From Schizochytrium sp. TIO01 (taxonomy: Eukaryota; Sar; Bigyra; Thraustochytrida; Thraustochytriidae), in NCBI GenBank assembly GCA_004764695.1, contig SMSO01000031.1, positions 122,600 through 186,599 of the forward strand: a DNA stretch of 64,000 nt, read 5' to 3'. This document shows, piece by piece, positions 62,677 to 64,000 of this stretch. Both the position numbers and the translations under genes were made by a program. The notes below the pieces were generated by a model. The model searched no databases. It saw nothing but the letters and a program-made list of their open reading frames with translations, and was not told where the DNA came from. Numbering within the stretch: the first letter of the stretch is position 1; every line of letters starts with the position of its first letter.

Positions 62677-64000
62677 GTTATGCAGACCTGCGTGACTCAG
62701 GCCGTGCTGGAGAGCTCGGGCAGTACTGGTTGCTCTGAGAAGATGGTCTGCCAATGCATTAGCAGCCCATGTCTGAACATCATCGTGCTCAAGATTTAAC
62801 TACTACCTACAACCTACTATATACCCTACGATATACGTGCTGCTATTAGTTGGTACCTAATGGTGCTATGGACTACTAAGGGCACTCATAGAGCCGCCTA
62901 GGAGGTTTTCTTTTTTCTTTATTTGAAGGAAACATTCAGTTATGCTACTCTCACCGTCAAAGGTTTTCTTTCTCAAAATGCTGGGGGACAATTAAAATCA
63001 AAGCATTGTATAATACTTCCTCTTGGACCAGCATGAACAAATCAAGTTCCACCCATCTCACCAAGAAGACAAAGTGGCTCACTGCTAGTATATTCCAGTT
63101 TTCGAGAGACTTTCCAAAGCTAGTTTCTACAAAAGCCCTACTATGCTTCAATTTGATGTTTTAATCAGAATGAGTATGGATAGGATCAGCCTTCGAGAGA
63201 AGTAACCCATTCAATAAGGCTTCGCATTGTTGGAGTATCCTACCGACTGAAAGATTCTTCGTTTATTTTATTATATTTTATTATTCCTAAGTAGCCTAAT
63301 GTGTGCATTACCGCTCTTGAAATAAATAAATTCTACTTTTAGAAAATACTAAAAAAAGTAGGTACACTTGAGAAAGATTATCATGTATATATGTTACACC
63401 TAGCGTAGCCTAGAGTAAAATTAGCAATATTATTATTCACTACCAATAAAACACACTTTTTTCTTTCTTTTTATTGTTATTTTGTTTTTTAAACTTATGA
63501 ACAAAAAAATATATAAGAATGGCTAACAACATGCAATATAGGATACTAGTAGGTAGCTAAAAATGATAATAATCTCTAGAGTAAGATATGATTCTAGCTA
63601 GCGTAACACTATTGCTATTCACTACCAGTTTTTTTTAGATTAAAAAAAGTTAATTTATAAAATTACAAAACAATTATGTGCCGTCTTCTTAGCTTTTGTG
63701 GCACATGTTCGAACAAGCACGCAAATATATCAGATTTCCAACATGGCTAACGCCATAGATCTTCGCAGCTCAATTATGATTGTTTTAGGCTTGCTGATCA
63801 TCAGCATGCGTTCTATACAAAGCAACGCAGCCTGCCTTCTTCATCGAGACCATCTCAATATGCAACTTAAACTAACTTGATCGGCAGTTCTCTAGCTAGA
63901 AAAGCGAGGGGAATGCCTAGGTATGACATTTTTCTAAAACGCCCTTTGTCCTTTTCTTTCAGCCCCTGCGATGGTACCCGTAGGTACCTGCCTGCATACA
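62677..64000. other. Spacer 5' of kinase copy 2
   Basis: Repeats 57379-58702 with no difference noticed. Includes the second copy of the small frame at 63743-63880. Confidence 0.6.
63743..63880 (+). CDS. Possible small peptide, second copy
   Basis: Same 45 codons as 58445-58582; see there. Its preservation says little, because the whole spacer is duplicated. Confidence 0.2.
   Translation: MANAIDLRSSIMIVLGLLIISMRSIQSNAACLLHRDHLNMQLKLT

Larger units (their letters stand above)
58704..64000. repeat. Tandem duplication unit 2 (5297 bp visible of about 5298)
   Basis: Same start word as unit 1 (AGGAGGTAGCC). Position 64000 corresponds to 58702, so the window stops one base short of the unit's end. 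Offset to unit 1 is 3960 bp left of the armadillo array and 5298 bp right of it. Confidence 0.95.

Overview
This is a nuclear genomic window from a protist-like eukaryote. It encodes a myosin, a SUMO E2, TFIIS, an Ash2-type SPRY protein, FYVE, WW and PH proteins and a nephrocystin-1-like protein. Genes are widely spaced, on both strands, and nearly intronless: only three introns are well supported, at 282, 379 and 336 nt, each close to the 5' end of its gene. Sparse introns, very long single-exon multidomain proteins, Tudor-like barrels rich in YDDGD motifs and a ciliary protein fit a labyrinthulomycete (thraustochytrid-type stramenopile). That assignment is an inference; no rRNA or other diagnostic marker is present.

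Layout, left to right. A metallophosphoesterase with membrane segments runs in from the left edge (to 1894). Next come an aldo/keto reductase of L-galactose dehydrogenase type (2161-3303, -), a PAP2/glucose-6-phosphatase-like membrane phosphatase (5940-7568, +), a convergent Ash2-type SPRY protein (7688-9148, -), a TPR protein (11888-13801, +), a degenerate Sec7 + two-PH protein (14393-18076, +), a 2548-residue Tudor-like/EF-hand/nephrocystin-1 protein (18990-26636, +) and a 2080-residue WW/zinc-finger/FYVE/armadillo protein (27812-34054, +). A short-tailed myosin with a C-terminal CaaX box follows (34939-37755, -, one intron). A gene-poor 5.3 kb stretch rich in simple repeats leads to a GDP-fucose-pyrophosphorylase/fucokinase-like protein (43089-45527, +). 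Then come a housekeeping cluster: TMEM120 family (46861-48394, +, one intron), UBC9 (48833-49648, -, one intron), TFIIS (50460-51371, +) and a METTL21-type methyltransferase (52261-52959, -).

The most striking region is the right end. From 54744 to the window edge there are two head-to-tail copies of one unit, 3960 and about 5298 bp. Each carries a minus-strand gene for an N-terminal helical domain, a TKL-type kinase with an altered catalytic loop, and armadillo-like repeats. The copies are almost identical except in the armadillo array, which has 4 repeats in one and 14 in the other, built as a mosaic of a few repeat types. The window ends one base before the expected start of a third unit. 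The architecture suggests a fast-changing recognition module on a signalling kinase, possibly innate-immunity or self/non-self related. That function is an inference.

There is no operon logic. Several genes have lost hallmark residues of their family (Sec7 finger, fucose pyrophosphorylase nucleotide motif, kinase catalytic-loop lysine), so they may be scaffold or sensor versions of enzymes. Start codons were placed at the first in-frame ATG where a longer open frame began at a non-ATG codon.
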